From: Actinomycetota bacterium
GTDB lineage: Bacteria; Actinomycetota; Actinomycetes; Nanopelagicales; Nanopelagicaceae
Reading direction: 5' to 3'
Length of the DNA stretch: 21,504 nucleotides
Assembly (NCBI GenBank): GCA_947380835.1
Contig: CANCSL010000019.1
Coordinates: 1 to 21,504, forward strand
Shown here: in pieces, positions 7,171 to 14,528 of the stretch
Numbering within the stretch: position 1 is the stretch's first letter
Layout: each line of letters starts with the position of its first letter
Translations under genes and position numbers: made by a program
Notes under the pieces: model-generated
What the model saw: the letters and a program-made list of their open reading frames with translations, nothing else
Database searches by the model: none
What the model was told of the DNA's origin: nothing

Positions 7171-8433
7171 ATGACGGGGTTGAAAATAGTTGGGCTGGGC
7201 GATGAGATCGCGGCCTGTGCGCTATTGCCCTGGGCGCAACCGTTAGAGAGCTGGCCAGAAGAGCCGACCCTGACAGATATGCGCGGTATTTCTCGTCACG
7301 TGGTTCGCCTGGTTCACGCCACCCCAGACCCAGAATCTGAGGTCTACGCCGTCAAAGAAACCGTCCCGGAATTCGCTAATCGCGAGTACACCATCTTGCG
7401 CGAGCTCACTCAGCGCGCTGCCCCTTCGGTTGAACCCATTGCCGTCGTCGACGGTCGTACCGATGCCAATGGCGAATCTTTGCCTTCGGCCTTGGTCACT
7501 CGCTATTTGCCTTTCTCGCTTCCGTACCGCGTCTTGCTCAGTGATTCAGTCACGCCGCACGAAATCGGGACTATGACCAACGCCCTGGCATTGCTCTTGG
7601 TACGCCTCCATCTGCTCGGGTTTTGGTGGGGCGACTGCTCCCTTTCCAATACTCTTTTCAGACGCGATGCCAACGAATATTCGGCCTATTTGGTCGATGC
7701 CGAGACGGGCGAATTTCATCAGAGCCTGACCGATGGCCAGCGCGAGCATGACCTAGATATCGCACACTTCAACGTTGCCGCTGAACTAGAAGATCTGGCT
7801 TGCGCAGGTTTGCTTCATCCAGGAATGGATCCCATTCGCGCTAGCGATACCGTTATCAAGCGCTATCGCCGGTTGTGGCAGATGCTCAAAGAGCCACAAC
7901 TTCTCGACCCAACCGATCGTCATGCGGTAGAACGCGCCATGCGCTCGCTCCAAGATTTGGGCTTTGCAGTTGAAGAAGTTGAAGTTCTTATCGACGGCGA
8001 GCAAGGCGCATTGAAGTTCCAGCCCAAACTTGTCGCCGCGGGTTATCACCAAAATCGCTTGCTTGAAGTTTTGGGAATTCATGCCGAGGAATTGCAAGCA
8101 AAGAGATTATTAGCCTCCTTTGACCGGTTCCGATCTCGAGAGAAAAAGCCGCTACCGACTGTCGAGGAGAGCGCTCGCCGATGGCTGACAGAAGTATTTG
8201 ATCATGTCTTGGGTCAAATACCCGAAGCCCTACGTGGCCGCGTTGAACCCGCGCAGATGTTCCACGAGATTCTCGAGCATCGTTGGTACTTAGGGGAGAA
8301 AGCTGGACGCGATCTAGGCATTGATTTCGCGGTTCAGGAGTATGTCCACTCCATTTTGCCGTACCGAACGGATACTGGCGTGGTCGATAATGAAGGTTTC
8401 GAGCAGGAAGTACTTAATTCTCAACTCGTTTAG
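7171..8433 (+). CDS. DUF4032 family protein with kinase-like (Kdo/WaaP-type) N-terminal domain
   Basis: A 420-residue cytoplasmic protein. I chose the ATG at 7171 (MTGLKIVGLG) because AGGGAG lies nine bases upstream; an in-frame GTG at 7141 has none. The N-terminal half has kinase-fold landmarks in order: Lys62 in YAVKE, Glu72 in REYTIL, the catalytic-loop-like WGDCSLSN with Asp155 and Asn160, and a metal-binding-like Asp176 in LVDAETG. This matches the lipopolysaccharide-kinase-like annotation usual for the N-terminus of DUF4032 proteins, which are conserved in actinobacteria. The C-terminal half (from about 190) is DUF4032 proper and is helical and charged. The downstream thioredoxin/TPR gene follows after 32 bp, so they probably share an mRNA. 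The substrate is unknown; kinase activity is inferred from residues only. Confidence 0.85.
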   Translation: MTGLKIVGLGDEIAACALLPWAQPLESWPEEPTLTDMRGISRHVVRLVHATPDPESEVYAVKETVPEFANREYTILRELTQRAAPSVEPIAVVDGRTDANGESLPSALVTRYLPFSLPYRVLLSDSVTPHEIGTMTNALALLLVRLHLLGFWWGDCSLSNTLFRRDANEYSAYLVDAETGEFHQSLTDGQREHDLDIAHFNVAAELEDLACAGLLHPGMDPIRASDTVIKRYRRLWQMLKEPQLLDPTDRHAVERAMRSLQDLGFAVEEVEVLIDGEQGALKFQPKLVAAGYHQNRLLEVLGIHAEELQAKRLLASFDRFRSREKKPLPTVEESARRWLTEVFDHVLGQIPEALRGRVEPAQMFHEILEHRWYLGEKAGRDLGIDFAVQEYVHSILPYRTDTGVVDNEGFEQEVLNSQLV

Positions 8434-8465
8434 GTCTGCCCGCAAAACTTTGGCAAGATAGGACT

Positions 8466-9365
8466 ATGAGTTCACCACAATTGCCAAAGAATTTTGACCG
8501 GGCGATTGATCTCAGTGCTTTGGCTGCACCAAAGGTGGCAGCAGGCGGAGATTTCGGTTTACCGGTTACTGCCGAAAACATGGTGGCCCAATTTCTGGCA
8601 CCTTCACAGACTCAGGTCGTCATTCTGCTCTGCTGGTCGGCGCGCAGCACCCAATCTCAACAAATCGCTCAGATGCTCTCCAAGTTTCATGCGCTCGATA
8701 GTGCCAACCCTGATCAGGCCCAATGGATTTTTGGCTCGGTCAATGTCGATGCCGAACCCGCCATCGCCAAGGCGCTACAGGTTCAGTCCGTCCCACTTGC
8801 TCTGGCAATTATTCAAGAGCAGCCTGTCCCACTTTTTGAATCCGTTCCAACCGAAGAGCAAGTTCGCCAAGTAATCGACAAGGTCTTATCCATTGCTGCA
8901 GAGCGCGGAGTGGGTAAAGCGCCAGTTGAAAGCGCACCGATCGAAACCAAGCTCGAACCCGAAGAGGAAGCAGCTATTGCGGCCCTGGAGGTCGGCGATT
9001 TTGCCGCCGCCAAGTTGTGCTATGAAGCCTGGTTAAAACGCGAGCCATTTGAACCATTAGCGAAATTGGGTTTAGCTCAGACTGAACTTTTTATTCGAAC
9101 TGCTGGGGTAGATGTGGCGGCGGCAATCAGTCTGGCTAACGAAGATCGCCTGCATATTGCCAATAACCTTCTGGCAGCAGATCTTGAACTCTTAGAGGGC
9201 AAGAATCAAATCGCCTTCGATCGGTTAATTACTTTGGTCAAGAACACCTCGGATGATGATCGCAAACTTGTCCGTGAGCATCTTTTGACTCTGTTTACCT
9301 TGGTTGATCCAGATGACCCGATCCTCTTAAAGGCGCGGCAATTACTTGCGAGCGCACTCTTTTGA
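8466..9365 (+). CDS. Thioredoxin-fold/TPR protein (CnoX/YbbN-like co-chaperonin)
   Basis: A 299-residue protein with a thioredoxin domain at about residues 35-135 and a helical, TPR-like C-terminal half (about 160-299) opening with EEEAAIAALEVGDFAAAKLCYEAWLK. The strand-turn that normally carries WCGPC reads W57-S-A-R-S61, so both redox cysteines are serine. The cis-proline region VQSVPLALAI is kept. The layout matches actinobacterial YbbN/CnoX homologues; E. coli CnoX also lacks a full CxxC and passes clients to GroEL and DnaK. A holdase or scaffold role is therefore more likely than disulfide reduction. The ATG at 8466 has only a weak AGGA close by. It sits between the DUF4032 gene and the MFS gene, overlapping the latter by 4 bp. 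Confidence 0.85.
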   Translation: MSSPQLPKNFDRAIDLSALAAPKVAAGGDFGLPVTAENMVAQFLAPSQTQVVILLCWSARSTQSQQIAQMLSKFHALDSANPDQAQWIFGSVNVDAEPAIAKALQVQSVPLALAIIQEQPVPLFESVPTEEQVRQVIDKVLSIAAERGVGKAPVESAPIETKLEPEEEAAIAALEVGDFAAAKLCYEAWLKREPFEPLAKLGLAQTELFIRTAGVDVAAAISLANEDRLHIANNLLAADLELLEGKNQIAFDRLITLVKNTSDDDRKLVREHLLTLFTLVDPDDPILLKARQLLASALF

Positions 9366-10561
9366 GCGAACTCAATAGTCGCGAGCGAAGAAACCTTCAA
9401 CTGCTTTTCTTTCTCTTTGGACTGGGCATCATGGCCATTGCACCGCGCAATCCCGAAATTAAACATAACCTTGGCGTTGATAATGGAAGTTTTGGAACCC
9501 TTCTAAGTTTGGCCGGGATTGGCTCTGCAATTTCCTTAATGTTTGGCGGACATATAGTTCATCGAGTTGGCCCTAGACCTGTCCTGACTATTAGTTCAAC
9601 TTTGGTTTATGCAGCCATCGCGGTGATGCCGCACCTGCACACGGCTTGGATTTTTGCGATCGTCAACATAATCATGGGAGCTTGTCTCTCTGCCTATCAC
9701 ATCTCGATTAATGGGCAGGCTCTTCGCCGCCAAGAGGAAACTGGTTTAGTCCTGATTCCAAAGTTGCATGGTTTGTGGACTGTAGGCGCACTGACGACTG
9801 CAATTCTTGCTTTCGCCGTTACATCACAAGTTTCGCTGGCCTGGCATATCGATGTGATGATGCTTCTCATTTGGCTGCGGACCCAAGTGTCTATTTGGAA
9901 AATGCGCGAAGATTTCTTCAGTGGAACGACCTCGCACGATGGTGACACAGCCATGAGCCTCAGAACGCTCTTTGCGGCATTTAGTTTTGAACCGAAAGTG
10001 ACCTTTGGTTTGGTCTGCGTACTCATGATCGAATTTGCATCTACGGATTGGGCAACTATTTTCACCAAAGAGCAGATTGGTATGAATGCTTCTTTGAGCA
10101 TTTTGAGCTATATCCTCTTTATGCTCTCAATGATTTTCGGTCGATTTACGATTCATAAATTGCTTCAAATCAAGTCCGAGCGCTATTTAATTGTTCGTGG
10201 TCCACTCATTGGCGGAGCAGGATTCATCGGTCTTCTCATCTTGGGTAATTTCATTGCACCAACGCATCGAACTCTTGGGTTTCTCCTAGTGCTTCTTGCC
10301 TTTATTTTTGGCGGATTGGGCTGTTCTCATTTAGCCCCAACTTTCTTCGGAATCGCTGGCAGACGATCAAGCTTGCCCGGAAGCGTCGTCGTCGCCTCAC
10401 TCGGACTGGTTAACGGCATCTTGATCTTCTTTATCAAGATCGGTATTTCGTGGATTGCTCAAGCAACATCCGTACTTTTTGCCTTATTGATTCCCGGCAT
10501 TTTATTGATGGCTACCTCGCTGGTGGCTCATCTTGGTCGAGACGAAGTCTTAGCAAAATAA
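9362..10561 (+). CDS. MFS transporter
   Basis: A 399-residue protein with about 12 hydrophobic segments in two bundles, joined by a hydrophilic loop near residues 180-205. The loop after TM2 (GGHIVHRVGPRP) corresponds to MFS motif A, with His where the usual Asp stands. The architecture resembles YbjJ/FucP-like permeases, but no substrate can be assigned. The start is TTG at 9362, inside the stop of the thioredoxin/TPR gene: TTGA at 9362-9365 serves as start and stop, a classical coupling arrangement. The gene is last in the plus-strand set and converges on glgB with a 20-bp gap (10562-10581). In that gap I see only a weak CTCAA/TTGAG inverted repeat and no T-run terminator. Confidence 0.88.
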   Translation: MSELNSRERRNLQLLFFLFGLGIMAIAPRNPEIKHNLGVDNGSFGTLLSLAGIGSAISLMFGGHIVHRVGPRPVLTISSTLVYAAIAVMPHLHTAWIFAIVNIIMGACLSAYHISINGQALRRQEETGLVLIPKLHGLWTVGALTTAILAFAVTSQVSLAWHIDVMMLLIWLRTQVSIWKMREDFFSGTTSHDGDTAMSLRTLFAAFSFEPKVTFGLVCVLMIEFASTDWATIFTKEQIGMNASLSILSYILFMLSMIFGRFTIHKLLQIKSERYLIVRGPLIGGAGFIGLLILGNFIAPTHRTLGFLLVLLAFIFGGLGCSHLAPTFFGIAGRRSSLPGSVVVASLGLVNGILIFFIKIGISWIAQATSVLFALLIPGILLMATSLVAHLGRDEVLAK

Positions 10562-10581
10562 CCTCAAGGTGTGGGTTTGAG

Positions 10582-12564
10582 TTATTCCTGAACCAGCCAG
10601 ACGGTGGCAAGTGGCGGTAACCGTAATGTTGCCGAAGCAGCATATCCGTGGAGAGCCGCTCCATCTGCGACAACTTCACGGTTAACTATTCCTGACCCGC
10701 CGTACTTGAGATCGTCGGTGTTGAGAACTTCCTTCCAAAGACCTGCTGAAGGCATGGGCAAGGTATAGCGATCCTGCGGAACTGGCGAGAAGTTTGTAAT
10801 GGCCACGGTTGCATTCTTGTTCTCATCAAAACGGGCAAAGGCCAAAGTATTACCTGCCGCATCATCTCCGACTAGCCAGGCAAAACCTTCGGAGGAAGTG
10901 TCACGTTGCCAGAGAGAAGCGGTGGCTTTGTATTGGACATTCATATCTTTAATGGCTGTTTGGACGCCTCGATGCTCGTCGTACTCTGCGAGGTGCCAAT
11001 CGAGAGATTTAGATTCGCTCCATTCATCGTTTTGGGCGAATTCGCACCCCATGAAGAGCAACTTCTTTCCGGGGTGTGCCCACATGAAACCATAAAGAGC
11101 TCGGAGAGTTGCTAATTTCTGCCAGCGATCGCCTGGAATCTTGTTGACCATGGATCCCTTGCCATGCACGACTTCATCGTGAGAAAACGGCAACATGAAG
11201 TTTTCACTCCACGCATAAAGAATGGCAAAGGTAATTTCGTTGTGATGAAATTTTCGATGGATGGGATCGTGTTGGATGTATTCCAAGGTGTCGTGCATCC
11301 AGCCCATATTCCACTTGAAACCAAAACCCAATCCATTGTCTGCGGTTGGTTTAGTGACTCCGCCCCAAGCAGTGGATTCTTCGGCAATCATCATGATCCC
11401 GGGAGCCTCGCGATAGGCGGTGGCTGTAACTTCTTGCAAGAAGGAAACTGCCTCTAGATTTTCGCGGCCACCGAATTTATTGGGCACCCACTCTCCGGCT
11501 TTGCGTGAATAATCCAGGTAGAGCATGGAAGCAACGGCATCGACGCGGATGCCATCAATGTGTAATTCCAGCAACCAGTAAAGAGCGCTGGCAACCAAGA
11601 AATTTCGGACCTCGTTGCGACCATAATTAAAGATCAGAGTTCCCCAATCGGGGTGATAACCCAGGCGCGGATCTTCGTGCTCGTACAAAGCGGTGCCATC
11701 AAACTTGGCTAGCGCCCATTCATCTTTAGGGAAGTGGGCTGGAACCCAATCCATGATGACGCCAATACCGGCTTGATGCAGCGTATCCACTAGGAAGCGG
11801 AACTCATCGGGGGAACCAAAGCGAGAAGTAGGTGCAAAGAATGATGTGACTTGATACCCCCACGAACCGCCAAAAGGGTGTTCCATGAGCGGTAAGAATT
11901 CAATGTGAGTGAATCCTTCTTCGCGAGCATAGGCCGTAAGTTCGGTAGCAAGTTGTACGTAGGTGAGCCCAGGACGCCACGAGCCCAAGTGAACTTCATA
12001 AACCGAAATGGGAGAGCGCCAGGGTTGGAAAGTTTCTCGAGCTTGGATCCATTCGCCATCGCCCCACGCGTAAGTGGATTCGTTGACGACAGATGCAGTC
12101 AGTGGCGGAATCTCAGTCTGTCGGGCGAGGGGATCGGCATGGTCGATCCAACTGCCATCGTTTGCTTGAATCGCAAATTTATATTTAGAGCCTGGGCCAA
12201 CGCCGGCTATGAAGATTTCCCAGATGCCATTTCCGCCGAGCGGGACCATGGGATGTGTATTCCTGTCCCAATAGTTATGGTCGCCGACCAAACTGACTGA
12301 TCGAGCGTTAGGCGCCCAAACCGAGAATGCGGTGCCAATGAGTTGGCCATCCGGAGTGCGCTTCACTTGCGCGCCCAAAACCTGCCATAGGCGCTCATGT
12401 CGGCCCTCGCCGATTAAATATAAATCCATTTCACCCAGCGAGGAATTGGGATTGAGATACCCAACTGGAGAATGAACCAGCGGAACTTCCTCGGTTAAGG
12501 CAGCGCTTTCGTGTGAAATTTCCGGCTCGGAGTCTTTGCCGAATATCTTCGACAAACGTCCCAT
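10582..12564 (-). CDS. glgB: 1,4-alpha-glucan branching enzyme GlgB
   Basis: A 660-residue GH13 enzyme that cuts alpha-1,4 chains and re-attaches them as alpha-1,6 branches. After a charged, probably flexible N-terminus (1-35) comes a CBM48 module (about 70-155, FSVWAPNARSVSLVGDHNYWD). The catalytic barrel follows: DWVPAHFPKD (272-281), nucleophile Asp342 in DGIRVDAVASM, acid/base Glu395 in IAEEST, and Asp463 in SHDEVVHGKGS. A C-terminal beta domain ends in LPPLATVWLVQE. It is about 70 residues shorter than typical GlgB (about 730), consistent with loss of the extra N-terminal N1 module. Its ATG overlaps the glgE stop by one base (TAATG), so it is translationally coupled to glgE. In the GlgE pathway it branches the chains that GlgE extends. 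Confidence 0.96.
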   Translation of the reverse strand: MGRLSKIFGKDSEPEISHESAALTEEVPLVHSPVGYLNPNSSLGEMDLYLIGEGRHERLWQVLGAQVKRTPDGQLIGTAFSVWAPNARSVSLVGDHNYWDRNTHPMVPLGGNGIWEIFIAGVGPGSKYKFAIQANDGSWIDHADPLARQTEIPPLTASVVNESTYAWGDGEWIQARETFQPWRSPISVYEVHLGSWRPGLTYVQLATELTAYAREEGFTHIEFLPLMEHPFGGSWGYQVTSFFAPTSRFGSPDEFRFLVDTLHQAGIGVIMDWVPAHFPKDEWALAKFDGTALYEHEDPRLGYHPDWGTLIFNYGRNEVRNFLVASALYWLLELHIDGIRVDAVASMLYLDYSRKAGEWVPNKFGGRENLEAVSFLQEVTATAYREAPGIMMIAEESTAWGGVTKPTADNGLGFGFKWNMGWMHDTLEYIQHDPIHRKFHHNEITFAILYAWSENFMLPFSHDEVVHGKGSMVNKIPGDRWQKLATLRALYGFMWAHPGKKLLFMGCEFAQNDEWSESKSLDWHLAEYDEHRGVQTAIKDMNVQYKATASLWQRDTSSEGFAWLVGDDAAGNTLAFARFDENKNATVAITNFSPVPQDRYTLPMPSAGLWKEVLNTDDLKYGGSGIVNREVVADGAALHGYAASATLRLPPLATVWLVQE

Positions 12565-14528
12565 TAAATCTTTACCTGACAGATGTGGGCGATTTTTCCG
12601 ATGGGGCGGGCGGGATCAAGACGAACAAAAGTATGTGGAGACCAGGAATGCGAATGGCCATCCAATAGATCTGAAACTTCAAAGACGTCGTGCGGAATTC
12701 CTAGAGCCGCCATATTCCAATGCACCGTTGTCTCTTGAGTTCTGATGGGATCGAGATTTACTACGACAAGGATAAGGTCATTGCCTTCTCGTTTGGAATA
12801 GGCCAGAACCTGATCAGAATCAGTGTGATGAAATTCTAGATTTCTCAGTTGGGCTAAAGCAGGGTGAAGTCGGCGAATCTCATTGAGTTTGGTGATGAAC
12901 GGCGCCAAGGTAAGACCCGTTTTTGCAGCACCGTCCCAATCGCGGATCTTGATCTCATATTTTTCAGAATCGCGATATTCCTCGGCACCATCGCGAATCG
13001 GGATATGTTCGAAGAGTTCGTACCCGGCATACATTCCCCAAGAAGGTGCCATGGTGCTGGCTAAGACCGCTCGCTGGGCAAAGACGGCAGGATTTCCGCT
13101 TTGCAGGTGGAAAGGAAGAATGTCAGGAGTATTGACCCAGAAGTTGGGGCGAAAGAATGCCGACGTTTGTTTAGAAACTTCGGTGCCATATTCGATGAGC
13201 TCTTGCTTTGAGGTACGCCAGGTGAAGTAGGTGTAGGACTGTTGGAAACCAGCCTTGCCCAGCGAGTGCATCATCGCCGGGCGAGTGAACGCTTCGGAGA
13301 GAAAGACAACCTCGGGTAAGTGGGTGTTAATTGTGCCAATTACTTCTTGCCAGAAACGAACTGGCTTGGTGTGGGGATTATCGACTCGAAAAGTCTTGAT
13401 TCCTTTAGATATCCAAAAATTCAATATTCGCAGAGTCTCAGCGACAATTCCGTCGTAGTCATTGTCGAAGTTGATCGGGTAAATATCCTGATATTTCTTT
13501 GGTGGATTCTCGGCGTATGCAATCGTGCCATCGGGCCTAGTAGTAAACCATTGAGGATTTGATTTCACCCAGGGATGATCGGGCGAGGCTTGCAGGGCAA
13601 GATCAAGAGCAATCTCTAGGCCCAACTTCTTCGCTGCGTCGACGAAGCTTTCAAAATCTGCCAAAGTTCCAAGTTCGGGATTAACGGCATCGTGTCCGCC
13701 GGCGCTGCCGCCGATAGCCCAAGGGACTCCGGGATCGCTCTCGCCGGGATTTAAAGTGTTGTTCTTGCCTTTACGAAAGCTCTTGCCAATGGGATGAATC
13801 GGTGGCAAATACAAGATGTCAAAGCCCATGGCGGCTACCGCGGGCAGTCGTTTGATAGCGGTTGCAAAAGTACCGGAGGAAATTGAACCATCGCTATTTC
13901 GAATAGCGCCTTCGCTGCGTGGAAAGAATTCGTACCAGGATCCAGCGAGTGCTCGCGATGGTTCGACTCGTATTGGCATTAACGATGAGGTGGTAACAAA
14001 GCGACGGATTGGGCGGTGATGGAAATACTCGAGAATCTCTGGAGTAGTCGCGACTTCAAATCGTTCTGAGTGCGCCAGCTTCTTGTTACTGATGGCTTTC
14101 AGGGCTGGGGCAAGCAGCGCCTTTGCATCTTTATCGGCCGATAGAGCTTCGGAAAGAAGTAGCTCGCCAATCGTGCAGCAGAGTTCGGTATCGATGCCGG
14201 CGGGAATTTTGATACTGGAGTCGTGGTGCCAGGTGTGAAACGGATCATCAAATGCTTCGATCGCAAATGACCAGTGTCCGATATCGGTTGGCTGGATCTG
14301 CGCCTCGTAACGGTCTGTTCCGGGCCAAACTTCGTGCATCGGCACACGTTGTACTTCGGTCCCTGTTGGATCAAAGAGCAAGGCATGCACGCCTAACGCA
14401 TCATGTCCTTCTCGAGTGACCACCGCAGAGATAGTGATCCGCTCGAACGGAACGGCTTTCACACCGATTATTTCTCCACCGAAATGAACTACGGGGGAGA
14501 TGTCTACGATGGGAAAGCGGCCGATCAT
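12564..14528 (-). CDS. glgE: Alpha-1,4-glucan:maltose-1-phosphate maltosyltransferase GlgE
   Basis: A 654-residue GH13_3 enzyme that transfers maltose from alpha-maltose-1-phosphate to the end of a growing alpha-1,4-glucan. The start MIGRFPIVDISPVV matches the GlgE N-terminal domain. The catalytic domain begins near 200 (YEFFPRS). It shows LYLPPIHPIGKSFRKGKNN (239-257), nucleophile Asp383 in KTFRVDNPHTKP, and acid/base Glu412 in FLSEAFTRP. A C-terminal beta domain ends the protein. Its ATG (14528) overlaps the aceE TGA as ATGA, and its TAA overlaps the glgB ATG by one base. The maltose-1-phosphate makers (TreS plus Pep2/Mak, or GlgC plus GlgM) are not in the window. The nucleophile neighbourhood FRVDNPHTK separates GlgE from ordinary amylases. 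Confidence 0.96.
   Translation of the reverse strand: MIGRFPIVDISPVVHFGGEIIGVKAVPFERITISAVVTREGHDALGVHALLFDPTGTEVQRVPMHEVWPGTDRYEAQIQPTDIGHWSFAIEAFDDPFHTWHHDSSIKIPAGIDTELCCTIGELLLSEALSADKDAKALLAPALKAISNKKLAHSERFEVATTPEILEYFHHRPIRRFVTTSSLMPIRVEPSRALAGSWYEFFPRSEGAIRNSDGSISSGTFATAIKRLPAVAAMGFDILYLPPIHPIGKSFRKGKNNTLNPGESDPGVPWAIGGSAGGHDAVNPELGTLADFESFVDAAKKLGLEIALDLALQASPDHPWVKSNPQWFTTRPDGTIAYAENPPKKYQDIYPINFDNDYDGIVAETLRILNFWISKGIKTFRVDNPHTKPVRFWQEVIGTINTHLPEVVFLSEAFTRPAMMHSLGKAGFQQSYTYFTWRTSKQELIEYGTEVSKQTSAFFRPNFWVNTPDILPFHLQSGNPAVFAQRAVLASTMAPSWGMYAGYELFEHIPIRDGAEEYRDSEKYEIKIRDWDGAAKTGLTLAPFITKLNEIRRLHPALAQLRNLEFHHTDSDQVLAYSKREGNDLILVVVNLDPIRTQETTVHWNMAALGIPHDVFEVSDLLDGHSHSWSPHTFVRLDPARPIGKIAHICQVKI

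Noticed and set aside
10562..10581. Bidirectional terminator between the MFS gene and glgB
   Set aside because: Only a 5-bp CTCAA/TTGAG stem with a 9-base loop and no T-run on either strand.
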